A DNA stretch of 64,000 nucleotides, from contig BRON01000006.1 in assembly GCA_024345305.1 (NCBI GenBank), positions 124,001-188,000 of the forward strand, written 5' to 3'. Source of the DNA: Mrakia gelida. Lineage: Eukaryota > Basidiomycota > Tremellomycetes > Cystofilobasidiales > Mrakiaceae. The position numbers were made by a program, and so were the translations under genes. Under the pieces are notes generated by a model that ran no database searches, was not told the origin of the DNA, and saw nothing but the letters and a program-made list of their open reading frames with translations. Positions 28,766-40,970 of this stretch are shown in pieces (within the stretch, counting starts at the first letter, position 1; each line of letters begins with the position of its first letter).

Positions 28766-30891
28766 TCACGTTTGATGATCAACGGTCGCTATGATCTTGA
28801 TATCGTTGTGGAGGGATGCGAGGTTGATGAGAGGGTGAGTGATGAGGGAGGGAGACAGGGACTCCAGCCGAGCGAGGTTGAGGTCCGACGACGGTCTGGA
28901 GGTGAGAGGGAAGGGCAGAAAGGTCGGATCAGGAAGAGGTTCGTTGCAGGGAAGGGAAACCTTAGAACTCTCACCTGAAGTAAGCAAGGCCTGAGGTACG
29001 TCCGGTTCTCCTTCGCCTCGCTTGCGGAAAGATCCTACTGAGGTTCTGAGAGAAGGAAGCGAACGAAGAAAGGACGAAACGAGGAGCGAACGCGGTCAGA
29101 GGAACGATCGTGCAGAGAGAGCTTCGAAACGGGACTCACTCTCTCGATATGGCCTTCTTCCGTTGCCAGTCTTGGTCCCTCCGTCTACCACGTGCCAGGT
29201 CCTCGCGCTCAAGATCGTTATCACCTCCTCCCACGTCTCCCTCGGAACCAAAGCCTCAATCTTCGCCTGTAAAGTAAACGCTTGTAATCCTCCCGGTTGA
29301 CCTCGCGAAGACTTCGATGGCGAGGTTGGTAGACCATTCGGTTTGCCAGCTTGAGAGTTGATGCCAGTCCGGGAGCGGTGAGCGGAGGAGTGGTGGTGGA
29401 GTCGACGAGGTGTTGAGCATGTTGTTCGCCGAGAAAGACGAGAAGTTCGTCCCAGGCTCCGCAACGGTTGAGGCATTCTTGGTAGGCGTAGTGGTTGTTC
29501 TCGTTGAGGTCGAATCCACTGGTTCGAAGGTCCTTCCACGCAGCGAGAGCGCGAGCGAGAGACCCACTGAGAAGGTGAGAGAGGAAAGCGACGCGTCAGA
29601 ACAGGAGTCTCTCTTATTGCTTCGCACTTCCGAGCGGCAAGCACCGCTCTCAACTCACCTAAATCCGCAAGCGTCGAAGTACTACATCGAAGAGGACGCT
29701 TGAAGAGTCAGCGCTCGGCGTCGAAGGAAAGAGGACGCGTCGACGAGGGAAAGACGAAAGACTCACCACCGAAACAGATCTTTGATTGATACCCACTCCT
29801 CCCTCCGAACTCATCAGCTCCCAAACCTCCTCCCCTTCCTGGAACGATCGACCTTGGTTGTAGGCGTCCATCAGCGAAGTGTAACTCCGAACGGTGAAGA
29901 CGTCCTTGTCGACCTCCTTCATCGCCTGATGGATCGCTCGAACGGCGTCGAGGTGTCGGAGACGAAGGGATTCCAGCTCGGCGACGGCGTTGGGAGGGGG
30001 TGCTTCTGCCGAGGGGTCGAGTCGTCGTCGATCTTGGGTGTAGAGACGAGAGTAGATCTCGAGAAGGGGGATGAGAGGGTTGGGAACTGGGCCGTAGAAG
30101 GAGAGACGAAGTCGAGGTTGGTTGGCGAGTAGGAAGTGGAGGAGGGGTTCCGGATGTGGTCGAGGTCGGAGGCAAAAAATCAGAGTGACGAGCTTTTGAA
30201 CTCCAAAGTAGACCAAAGCCTTGACTCCCTGGTCTCGACGACCGTCCTCCGTGACGCGAAGGATCCAACTCGCGACGCCGACCCCTCCCTCCAAGCTGCT
30301 CGCCGTCTCCATCAGCCTCCTAGCCAGTTCCTCTGTTTCCTCCCTCGTACCAATCACCACTAGAGACGCCCCTCCAGAAACCAAGGCGACCAGATCTGCC
30401 GAAGCAGCACGAGGCGACAAGGGGTTCTTCTCGCGGTCTCGAAGTACGGAGATCAGGAAGGAGGAGGAAGTGGTGTAGGGAGCAAGGGTTTGTTGGGGAG
30501 GAGATCGTCGGTGGCGAGGAAGGGATGAGGTTCCCAAAGTAGGTTTTTGATGGGGAGAACGTTGGGGGGAAGGAAGGGAGGAGGAGGACGTCGACGTCGA
30601 CGTCGCCGTGTCGGAAGGGAGGAGGGGAGGAGGAGGAGTGGACTTTTAAGAGCGCAAACAGGGCAGCGAGAGTGAGCTACCTTGCATACAGGCAATGTTG
30701 AGACTGATAGAGAGGCTCACAGAGGTTGGATCGTATGCGAAGAACTGAGACGACGTGCTTGGGGGAGGGTCCCGAAGACTGATTGGGCTGAGAGGTGAGC
30801 TCGACTTGAATCGAAGGAGGTCTCCGATCCTCGTTGTCCTTCCTGCGAGTCCAGCGAGAGTCCTTCCAAGCGACGAAGTCGAGAGAAGCAT
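28766..30891 (-). pseudogene. PPR-like protein, copy B (frameshifted)
   Basis: Exons 30891-30721, 30642-29767 and 29681-29659 are the same lengths as in copy A and encode a clearly similar mitochondrial-type N-terminus and PPR-like body. Exon 4 (29566-29140) is 427 nt instead of 422; the extra bases fall near 29265-29285, after a codon stretch reading REDYKRL, and throw the frame so that a TGA is met at 29221. Downstream of the lesion the original frame continues open (PRETWEEV and so on) through exon 5, which runs in one open frame to 28766. The gene therefore looks like a recent pseudogene, unless an unusual splice removes the shift or the sequence has an error there. The long stretches of conserved frame suggest it was functional until recently. 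Confidence 0.7.
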
Positions 30892-31874
30892 CGCGATCGT
30901 GCGATTCCCGTCGAAGAGGGTGGGAAAGGAGGGGAAGAAGAGGCTGGGAAGAGGGTGAGGGATGGGAGGGAAGAAGAAGGAGGAAGGACCGTCGACTTTT
31001 TGAGCTCGAGCTCGCGCGAACCTCCTCCAATGTTTCCTTTTCCCCTTCCTCCTCGACCATTTCCGAGGGCGCATTCTCTCGTTTCCTCCCAAGAGCCCTC
31101 GAGAACATCAGTATTCTCTGGTCTCGCCTTGAAGGAAGACTCGACGACAAAGACCGATCAAAATACACATTCGTTTGGGTCCGACCAGCTCCCTCTCCGG
31201 CTCCCTGTCCCTCTCTTGGGCGACCGTTTCGTGTCTATGTGCCACTTTCTTTCAGATACGTCAAGCTGGCGGAGGGCGGGGGAGAAACGGGACGCGAGGG
31301 AGCACCGGTGCGACGTCGAGATTCGACAACGTCTCGTCCCTCTCGGTCTCTTTTTGACCCTGTTGTCCGTAGTCTCTTCGGATGTGTACCTCCACTCTAT
31401 CATCTCCCTCCCATTCATGTTCACTGCGCTTTTCTAGGTCTTCCTCTATCCACAGCTCGTCGCCCTTTTGAGACGCGTCAGAATCGGTGCTGTCTCCCTC
31501 GTCAGCTTCGCCGAAGTCGTTCTCTTTCTGTCCCTAGCTCTAGAATAGGACCCTCTCTCAGAGTGGAGCCTGATGAACTCGGAACTCAGCAGGGATCAGC
31601 GTTCGAATCTTCGGCGAGAGAAGACGCGACTGATCTTCTTTTTCGAGCGAGCGCAACGTCGACTTCACCCATTGATTCACTCCTCCCCTCCTCGTCTTCT
31701 TCAGTTCGACACGGAAGCAGACCTCTCCTCTCGCTTGTTCTGCTCCCATCAGGTTTGGGTTTCTCCTTCGATTCTTTTTGTAGAAAACCCAACCCGGCTG
31801 CGTGTCTTTCTTTGGACTCGACACCTTCTGTTCGTCCTCGATTCGATTTTAGCGGTCTTGCTCCCAACCACGAC
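30892..31874. other. Intergenic between divergent genes
   Basis: About 980 bp. A long plus-strand open frame runs through it but has no protein character and merges out of frame features; I treat it as chance. It should hold the promoters of copy B and of the small membrane-protein gene. Confidence 0.45.
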
Positions 31875-32686
31875 ATGCTCAGCCACTTCATCCCTTTAGA
31901 ACTCTTCTCCTTCTGCCTTCTCGTAGGTCTGGAGGGTGTCAGCGCTCACCCTTCGCCAGTCAATCGTGAACTTTCGAGACGGGTGAGCTCACGTCGGCTT
32001 CTTCAAATCGATTCCGTTTCCCAAACAAACGAGCTGACCTCGAGCTTCCTTCCTCCTTCCTGATCCTTGGTCGCCGTCAGGACGACACGGTAGACGATGC
32101 TCCCATCTCCTTCTCTCGAGGAGCCAAGATCGGTGTGATTGTAGGGAGTGAGTCGTTCGTTCTCCTCTTCGACTGGATTTAGCCTTCTTTCGTGACCGTC
32201 GCCCTACCTCTGGGAATATCCAAGGCTGCCCTGAGCTGAATTTCTCCCTTCTCGACAGCCATCTTCGTCGTCAGCATGCTGGTCATCTGGCTCTTCGTTC
32301 GAAATCGAGGAGCGTGGAAAGAAACGGACCTCGACCATGGAATTCAGCCTCCGAGCCTTCAAGAGGCTTCGAGACGTCAAGTCCATCTCGAACGGGTCTC
32401 GAATATCGTTCCTCAACCGAGAGAAGCTCTGACCAACGGAGGAGAGCTTGAGGGAGACCTCTCGACGACGGGAGGTGCGCAGGAAGACTGGCGAAGAAGT
32501 GAGTCGCTTCAGTTCGACGCGTCGACTCGCGTTTCTTTTGCTTCCGCTGAGCCCAACTGCCCTCTTTGACCCTCTATTTCAGACCCAACCACGACTCTGA
32601 ATAGAGATGGAACCCCTCACATCCCAGCTCCAGCCTACGTCGTCCCTCCCGTCCCTCCTCCAGCCTACACCGCGTCGGAACCTTGA
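31875..32686 (+). CDS. Small single-pass type I membrane protein
   Basis: Four exons (31875-31982, 32081-32147, 32259-32498, 32583-32686) give 172 residues. A signal peptide covers about residues 1-24, followed by a short luminal or extracellular part, one transmembrane helix (about 52-75, split by the second intron) ending in basic residues, and a cytoplasmic tail that closes with proline-rich PPVPPPAY and ends EP. The PPxY-like motif near the C-terminus could bind a WW-domain ubiquitin ligase such as Rsp5 or its adaptors, which is inference. No family is recognised. The splice phases agree throughout, which supports it as a real gene. Confidence 0.68.
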
Positions 32687-33167
32687 GTGAGCTTCGTCGT
32701 TCGACTTGTCCGTCTCTCACTCGAGCGATACATCGCTGACCACTATACCCAGTGGTCCACCATTATCTCCTGTATTTTCAAGGACTACTCAGACCTCAAA
32801 GAGAGCTCGACCTCGAGTCGCTCCAAATCGAACGCAACATCGTCGCCGTCGACTTTCGACTCGAAGCCCTCGCAAGCGGCTCTGGAGGACGACGACCGAA
32901 GGGTTGAGCAGCTTTCAATCTAGACAGATACCTAGCCTTCTCACTTACGATGTCTTGACTTCATTCTCAAGCACTTTGGGAAAGCGAACAACTCAGACCG
33001 ATGAGTCTCGTCGCGCGTCTAACCACTTCGCTCCTTCTCCTTCTCGAGCCAGCAACCAAAGAGCAAGACGCGAAAGTAAGATGTAGCATACGCTCGAAAA
33101 ACAAGTACAAGTATCAACCTAAAGCAAAGCAAACCCGACCACCGCTCAGATCTCTCCCCCTCCCTGC
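32687..33167. other. Region between convergent genes
   Basis: About 480 bp, the 3' flanks of the membrane-protein and symplekin genes. No gene is visible. Confidence 0.5.
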
Positions 33168-36100
33168 TCACATCACCATCTCCGTCGCTCCGTTCGACGT
33201 CTCGCCTCCTCCTCCTCCAGGCGTCGTGGGAGCCGAGCTCAAGGGACTGTCACCTCCTCCAGGTAGTCCAAGGAGAGCGAGTAGTGGATCTGGTGTGGGT
33301 CCAGGCGATTCGGATCCGACGGTGGGAAGGACTTGATCTCCGAAGACCTCGCCGAACCATGCTGGGAGACGAGCGGCGTTGCCTCCGGCCTGAGACGAAA
33401 GAAAGAGCGAAGCGAGGGACAATTAGTGACGGGAGAAGACCCCTGAGAAGGGAGCGAGAGAGAGAGTCGACGACGCGAGCGAACTCACCTTCTTCAACAC
33501 AAACTCCCTCAACCCAGCCTTGACGGCCTTCCCATCCTCCCTCCCTACGATCTCCTTCAACTGATCCCTCGGAAGCTGCAGCAGCGCCGGATAACTGGAC
33601 GTGTTGAGCATCTTGGCGACTCGGATGAACCCTTCCCAGAGCTGAGGGGACGTCCAGATCTTTTTGGTGATGAGTCGCGAGAGGAGGTTGGTTGCGACGA
33701 AGGGAGTGAGGGATTTGTAGGTTTGGACGGATTTGATGACCTGAGAGAGCGTCGAACGGGAAAGAGAGGGGGAAGGGTAAGATTGGGAAGGAAGGAAGGG
33801 GAGGGAGAAGAAGGAAGAGGGAGGAGAAGGGAAGAGACGACGAACGGTTCGAAGGAAAAGAGTTGGCAGTTCAGGCTCGTCTGAGATCTGTTGAAGTACC
33901 ACACCGAGGACTTCCGACTTGTAGACTTCCGTCATCGAGAAGCAGATGTCGATAGCTAAACAACCCCAACCAAAGAACGAACGAAAACAAAAGCAGTCAG
34001 CGAAGTCAGCGACGCTCTCTTCGTTCGCGCGTCCCTCGCTCGTTCGATTTGCCTCACCTTCCATCGTCGGCTTGAGCCCACCCTCCTTCTCGAACCGATG
34101 CAGAAGCACCAAGAGCTCGGCCGGAGTGAACCGCTGACCGGGTCGCATGCGAGGAGTGTTCGGAGGGAGAAAGGATTCGGGCGAGTCGATGAGTTGGAAG
34201 ATGACTCCTCGAACGAGGTCGCGTTCGGGAGTCTTTCCGTTGAGAAGGGAGACGATTCGAGGGAGGTGTTTCTTGACTTCGGTCTGGAGAGACGAGGGCA
34301 AGAACAAGGTGATCGGTCAGTTCGGGATTGGTCGACGCGTCGACGAGGGAGAGAGCGGACGGAGCGACTCACCTTCTCGAGTTCAGGAATGATAGGCAAG
34401 ATGAACCTCGGATCCAGATCCCTCTCCGCTACCAGACTCTTGACAAGAGCTACCAGAGGGACCGAGAGCTTGACTCTGGGAGTATCGGCGTCCTTGGGTT
34501 CCGACAGGATCTGAAGCGTTCGAAGAGCGAGGGAGTCGGCTCCTGGAGGGAAGGTTCGAAGGAGGGTGAGGAGTTTCCCGTGGTTGGGACCGAGGGATTT
34601 GATGAGGGGAGCGAGGATCTGTTGGAAGGATTCTTGGATGGAAGGGCTGAGGGTTCCGTAGGCGGCGAAGATCCTGTGGAAGAGAAGGTCGAGAGAGGAG
34701 GAGAGTCAGTAACGCGTCAAACTCGAGTCGACGAGCTCGAAACAGAGCGACCGAAGATGGACTCACTCGTCCAAGAACTCCGGAATCTTCTTCGTCAGGG
34801 CGAACATCAACTCGACATGCTGCCTCACCACCTCCTGCTCGATAGGCATCTCGAGTTTGACGGGGAGATACTGGCTCTGAGCGATCTGGTCCGCCTCCTC
34901 CACCATCTTCTCAGGAAGCTTGTCGTCCTCCTCCAACACCACTCCGTCCATCTCGCCACCAGTCGTCTTCTCCTTCGCACCTCCAGACTGAAGTCGTCGA
35001 AGGACCTGGAGAGCGAACGTCCGAATCGTCGAACTCCACGGCTTGTTGTCCGGGACCCAAGCTCGAACGGTCGCGATGGCTGGGTTTCGAGTACCGGCGT
35101 CTACAAGAATCAACCAAGACGAGGTGCAGAAGAAGGTGACACGAGTCAGAAGTCGCGTTCCACGAGAAGAGACGCGGCAAGCGAGGGAGATAAGATCGCA
35201 ACGACTCACCAGAATGTGTGCACAGTTCGAGCAAGTTCCTCAACGCCTCAGCTCTCAAAGGAGGTCTCTCGATCACCAGGTCCCTCAGAGTCTTGAGTCC
35301 TACACGACCTCGAGATCGATCGGGATCCGTGCAGAGGGTTTGAAGGGTCGAGAGGAGTTCGAGAGGGATGTCCGGAAGGTCGAGGATGAATCGACTGAGG
35401 TAGGTTCCCGACAGACGAGGGAGGTAGAGGTTGATGAGGAGGAGGAGGGAGGTTCGGTAGAGAGGTGACTGCAAGGACGAGGGAGGAAGAAAAGGTCAGA
35501 CGAGAAGCAGTAGCTGATGCGACGCGACGAGGAAGAGAGCTACTCACCCGGCGTTCGTCTTCCGGCGAGAGCTGAGAATCGTTGTACCACTCCTCGTTGA
35601 GCCAGAGGGTCGCGAACTTGTACCTGGCAACGCGAAAGTCGAAGGAAAATCGTCAGCGCACCGCTTCTTCTCGAACGACACGAGCGAAACGAGACGTGCA
35701 CTCACCTCTCCCCGAAATCCTCCACCACAAACTGACACACCGTCCTCCTACTCTCCTCCTCTTCCATCCCATCCCTCACGCCCTCCATCTTCACATTCTC
35801 CAACCCGACTCCCCCTCCCCTCGTCACCAACCTCGCACCAAGCATCATCCAAAGATCCCTCGCCGGCGCCGAGCTCTGAATCTCCTCGTCCTCCGCTCCA
35901 GCACTCGAAGACGAAGCCGAGAGATGACTTCCCGCCTCCCAGATCCTCTTGAGAGCCTTGAGAGCCAAAGCCTGTCGTGCCGAGGAGGAGAGAGGGGTGG
36001 GTGGTGGGAGAGCGAAGTTGGAGAGCTGGAACTGGAGGAATTTGGGGATGGCGGTTGGGTTGGGAGTGGACTTGGCGAGAGGGTGAGGTTTGGAAGGGGA

Positions 36101-38473
36101 GGGACCGGAGGGGAGGTCGTCATCTGGTTGAGAGTTGGGTTGTTTGCGCTTCTTGTTCTGTGGAAGAGCGAATGGGAGAGGGAGGGAAAGAGTCAGTGAC
36201 GCGACGAGGACGAGAACGAAAACGAGACGCGACTCGATCTCGACAAGGGGATACGGAAACGAGCTCACCTGAACCATCAACCTCTCCAGTTCCTCCGCAC
36301 TGACTTCCACTTCCTCCTCCTCGTCTCCATCATCCAAATCCATCGGATTCACCGCCTCCTCCTCGAGATCCATCCCCTCCTCCTCCCTCTTCAACTCTCC
36401 ATTCGGGTTCACTCCTCCTCCTCCTCCTCGTCCTCCTCCAGGTCCTCCTCCTCCAGGCGGTAAGACGGCATCCCTAAGAAGGAACGAAGCGAGCGGTGGT
36501 GGTTGCTGAGGTGCATCGGGGAAGAGGGACCGTCGAACGTCTCGAACGGCTTCGACGAGAGCTTGCTCGCTGACGGCGGAGAGGTTGGCGACGAGAAGAT
36601 CGATGACGAGTTCGATGGGGAGTTGGGCGACGTTGTATATCGAGGGTGCGGATGCTTGTGGTGGAGGAGGTGGTTGCTGCTGGTACGAGGGATGGGGAGG
36701 AGGAGGGGGCATTCCGGGTTGATGAAGAGTTGGAGGAGGCATGCCTTGAGGAGGGAAGGGAGGTCCTCCTCGTCCCTGTGTAGGGAAAGGAGGGTAGCCT
36801 GCCGACGGACCTGCTGGTGTTGGTAGAGTGGGAGGTGGTGGAGGAGTCGAAGAAGAGCTAGGAACGTCCCATCTAGGTCTCTTCGCCTTGGGAGGTTGCT
36901 GGAGGGAGGACGCGGCGGCTGCTGTCTCGTCGAGCTTCCGTTTCTGGATCTGAACCCTTGACTCTTCGAGAGCGAGCTTGTAGGCTGCGTCCATTCGAGC
37001 TGATTGGACTCCGAGAGCTGCTTGGAGGACTGCTTTGTGAGCGGTGGCGAAGGAAGATCTATTCGTTCGAGGAGCGAGGGAAGGAGGTGTGTGTGAGCTC
37101 GATGCCAACGGAGCGTCCTTCAAACGGCGACGAGAAACGAGACGACTCACTTCTCGAGATAAGACATGGTGACTTTAACGACCTTCTCTACACTCCTGAT
37201 ATCTCCTCTCGAGAGTCCGTTGATCGGTTCGGGAGTCCAACCTGTGAGAGCTGGGATGAAGACGACCGAGAGAGCTGGACGAAGCTTGATGATGACGGGG
37301 AGGGTGTTGACGACCGAGGTGAGAACGTCGACGTCGCTGGGAGTGATGAATAGGAAAAGTCAGCTCGTTGCGAGGACGGGGAATCGAGAGACAGGAGGGA
37401 GAACTCACGTCGAGGTGTAGAGAGCGAGAAGGATGAACTCGAGGAGCTTGTTCCCTTCAGCCTCGAGCTCGGAAACGGAGAGGAAGGGATGATCCGAGGG
37501 GCACTGAGAGAGGTTGGGATCCGTTCCAGCGACTCGGAGCTATGAAGGACGATGCAAACGCGATGCATCAGCTCTGGGCGGGAAGGCAGCTGGAAGAGAA
37601 GGAGAGAAGGGAGAGAAACATGAGCTCACCCTTGGATCGTTGGGTCCCTTCGTCTGCACCAAGACAGCCTTCTGCAAGAACTTGATAGCCTGGACTCTCT
37701 GACCCTTCTTGATGGGTCTCCCATCCTCATCGGTCCCTAGAGTAGCCCATCTGAGGATGCGTTGCTTGACCTTGGAGAGCGTCGTCCAGAGCTGAGGGTC
37801 GGATCGGTTCGTCCATCTTTGGGGAGGAGGGGGAGGGAAGGGAGGAGGGAAGGTCAGAAGGGGGCTGGGCATTGTTCGAAAGAGAAGACGGAGGTAGCTT
37901 ACAGGTACCTGAATACGAGAGGATAGAGAGACGAGAAGATCTGAACGAGGATCTTTGAGATCTTCAAGGGAGCGGTGGGAAGGAGGTTTGCGAGAGTGTC
38001 GAGAGATTGAACGCAGACTGAGGAGGTAGAGAGAGAACGGTTAAAGGGGAACGCGTTGATAGGGAGTGAAGGACTTTACTCACGTTGAGTCTTGATGTCT
38101 ACGGACAAGTTGGATCTGCAGACGGCGAGTTCGACGAGCTGAAAGAGAAGGAGGGGAAAAGGTCAGCTCGCTCCTTCCCTCCCTTCCCTCCCTCTTGTCG
38201 AGCTATCCTGTCTCCTTCACCGCTTCTATTCCCTCCAACTCGCAACCAAAGAAGGACTGCACTCACCTCCACCATCCAATCTGAGATCAACCCTGGAGCC
38301 GTAGAGAAGGGAAGGATGTATCCGACGATGGTTTGGATCTGGCTCGGCTGAAGCTCCAGAACCGCCTTCGCTCGTAAAAGATGGCCTCGCTGCTCAGCCT
38401 CGGGAGCGGAGAGAGCAGTCGTTAGGAGGGCGACGGGATCCAAGAGGGGTGGGGGAGGCGCTGGAGAGGCCAT
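33168..38473 (-). CDS. PTA1: Symplekin / Pta1, mRNA 3'-end processing scaffold
   Basis: Sixteen exons join in frame to about 1300 residues: 38473-38267, 38138-38084, 38017-37903, 37816-37630, 37539-37409, 37336-37151, 37058-36269, 36157-35706, 35623-35548, 35468-35210, 35100-34767, 34673-34373, 34283-34058, 33955-33846, 33740-33489, 33389-33168. The N-terminal 270 residues form the HEAT-like symplekin/Pta1 domain; a Pro-rich linker (about 295-420) and an acidic patch follow; the C-terminal third is the symplekin C domain, recognisable around TEVYKSEVLG, LLSRLITKKIWTSPQLW and LLQLPRDQLKE. The protein scaffolds the cleavage and polyadenylation factor in the nucleus, and its N-terminus contacts Ssu72. 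The chain ends in a Gly/Pro/Ser-rich tail. The donor after exon 3 was chosen as GTAAGC because the alternative breaks phase. Confidence 0.9.
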
Positions 38474-39297
38474 CCCGGAGAAAGAGGGAGGGGAAGGGGA
38501 GGAAGGGGAAGGGGAAGGGAGAGGAGGGGAGTGATGTCGTCGTTGCTGGTTCGAGAAGGTGGACGAGCTCGTTTCTTCTAGGGGCCGTCGTTTGGGGCTG
38601 TTTTTTTTTTCTTCTTGGACAGGTACTACGAATCGGGAAAACTCAGAGCCAGCCGAAACCGATACTGAAGTTTTGTCTCACTTCTTGGCCATCAAAGCGG
38701 ACAAGCAAGGGAGGAAAGGACTCGAACTCGAGCTCAACCAAACTCCTCCTCCAGTCTCATCTCTCCCTCTCTCCTTGGACCAAATTTCATTTTTCTGAAC
38801 CTGTATCTGTCGATGTATCTCTCAGATTCTTTCACCTTCGGTGGACTGGTTCCCTCACCCAAAAATTCGGCAGAGCGAAGGTCTCGTCTCCCGCGATCCG
38901 CGTCGCGTCGAGATCTCGTTCACCTAGTAGCTTCTGCCTTGAACCAGAACGAGCTCGGACTACAAACTACGGAGAAGCAGTCAACAAGGTACGATAGGTC
39001 GTCAGTCAAGGAGCTGGAGCTCGCGAGAAGAGATCAAAAACGAAGCAGATCAGACGCGACTCGTTTCCGACAACCTCGTTTCTTCACTCCTCCTTTCAAT
39101 CCTTCTCTCGCTCGATTTCCCTTCCATCTCTCCAATCCCTACACCCTTCCAAGCTTTCCTCTCTCCTCGGGCGACTTCGGACTTCTCCCCAAAAAAATCT
39201 TCCCGCGCAGGCGATCAACCTCCGGCCGGACCGCTGAACCGTGAGCCTTCGCTTTCCAACTTCAAACACCCATCATCTCTTCTTCCTCTCTTCAAGC
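38474..39297. other. Divergent promoter region
   Basis: About 820 bp between the symplekin gene and the dehydrogenase gene. It includes a T9 run near 38601 and purine-rich blocks. No gene is supported. Confidence 0.5.
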
Positions 39298-40970
39298 ATG
39301 TCCCTCTCCCAATTCAGCGCTGCCTCCCTCTTCGACGTCTCAGGCAAGGTCGTCCTCGTCACCGGAGGAGGATCAGGCCTCGGTAGAGCTATCGCTTCAG
39401 CTTGTGCGTCCTTCTCTCCTCACTCGTTCTTTCCCTCCGAGATCCCCTCCCCTTCCCTTCGTCTGCCGTTCCTCTCCCCCTCCCTTCCCCTTCTCCACCC
39501 ACCTCTCACTGACTTCTCCCCCCTCCCTTCCTTCGTGCGTGTGGTCTACAGTCGTCGCCAACGGCGCCAAAGTCTTCATCACAGGCCGACGACTCGACTC
39601 CTTGAACGAAACCAGACGACTCGTTGAGTCCGAGCTCGCTACGATCTCCCAACCTGGATCCATCGAGGTCCTCCAAGGATCGGTTTCGTCCAAGGAGGAT
39701 ATCTTGAAGATCAAGGAGGCTTATGTGAAGGCGGGAGGGGAGAGGTTGGATGTGCTTGTGAATTGTGCTGGTGAGTATGAAGGGAGGGAGGCAAGGAGGG
39801 AAGGGAGGGAGGGAGGTCTGCACCGAAGCGAGCGAGCTGACTGAGTTTCTTCGTTCGTTTTGCACAGGTGTCATGAAGCCTATCCCAGCGAAGTATGATC
39901 CTGATGATGTTGAGACTCTTGAGGCTGCTCTTTGGAGTCCTGAGTGGTCAGTCTTTTTCTTTCGCTCCCTCTCCTTCGTGAAGAGATAAGCCGAGCTCAC
40001 GCCTTCCCTTCTCGGTTCTGCCCGCCTCTCTCTCTCTCTCTCCCTTTTTTAGGTCAGACTTCGATGTTTCCTTCGCGTGAGTCCCTCCCTCAACCTCAAT
40101 ACCCATCCACTCACTCTCCTCTTTACTGACCTCTTCGGTTCGGCTTTTTGCAGCACGAACATCACAGCCATGTACTACGTCTCCGTCGCCTTCCTCCCTT
40201 TCCTTCGACTCTCCTCCTCTCCCGCCATCACCAACATCTGCTCCATCGCTGCGTGGTCACTCAGCCGAAAGGCTGGGACTCCCTCGTACGGGCCTAGCAA
40301 GTCTGGAGGTACGGTTGTCCTTCTCTGAACCGAAAGGAGCTGAATCGCTGACGTCGCGTCTTCCTTCATTCCTCTTTCTTCAGCCGTCCAACTCACCCAA
40401 CAACTCGCCGCTAGGTTCATGCCTTTCAAGATCCGAGTCAACGCTCTTTGTCCCGGATTGGTTCGTTCTCCCACTCCCCTCTCACACCCTCTCGAACCCA
40501 CCTAACCCTCCCTTTCTTTCCTCCCCCCCCTCCCACCCACTCACCCACCCACCCGCCCACCCGCCCCCAGTTCCCCTCCGAAATGACCAACCCTACCGCC
40601 GCCGAGATGGAGACAGGTCACTTCGGAGCAACCATCTCGACCATTCCTCTCAAGCGAGTCGGCGACCCAGTTGAGATTGCTGGACCGGTCTTGTTCCTCT
40701 CTTCCAAGGCTGGGGGGTACTGCGATGGAGCGGTTTTGGTGGTGGATGGAGGGAGGTTGATGGTGAGTTTCTTCTTCTTCTTGATCTTCGTAGGTTGAGA
40801 TGGGATGGTGCAGCGAGAAGGAAGGGTGGGGCGGGCGGAGAGGGAGGAGAGGAGGGGAGGGAGAGGGAGGAGAGGAGGGTGGGAGAGGGAGAGAGGGAGA
40901 CGCGTCGAAATGAGCTGACTCGATTTCGGTTCGGATTTGCTTTCAACAGACCATCACCGCTCTCAACTAG
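39298..40970 (+). CDS. Short-chain dehydrogenase/reductase
   Basis: Eight exons (39298-39403, 39552-39770, 39868-39946, 40053-40076, 40154-40308, 40384-40460, 40571-40762, 40950-40970) give 290 residues. Classical SDR signature: cofactor-binding TGGGSGLG (22-29), VNCAG in the position of NNAG, and the active-site YGPSK (Tyr188, Lys192) with a serine upstream near 173. The C-terminal part with CPGL and GGYCDGAVLVVDGG is typical of the FabG-like or gluconate dehydrogenase-like branch. An arginine close after the glycine motif suggests NADP preference. Substrate is not predictable. The 24-nt fourth exon is among the shortest in this window. Confidence 0.9.
40522..40570 (+). repeat. C-rich CCCA/CCCG tract next to a splice acceptor
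   Basis: Eight consecutive C residues followed by CCCA, TCAC and CCCG units end directly at the acceptor of the sixth intron of the short-chain dehydrogenase gene. Confidence 0.85.

Noticed and set aside
30834..32063. 409-codon plus-strand open frame
   Set aside because: It overlaps the reverse of PPR-like copy B's first exon and reads across the signal peptide and first intron of the well-spliced membrane-protein gene. Its composition is a shadow of pyrimidine-rich DNA.
26712..40570. CCCA repeats as possible internal telomere sequence
   Set aside because: The two runs are short, lie exactly inside introns next to acceptors, and have no neighbouring subtelomeric features.
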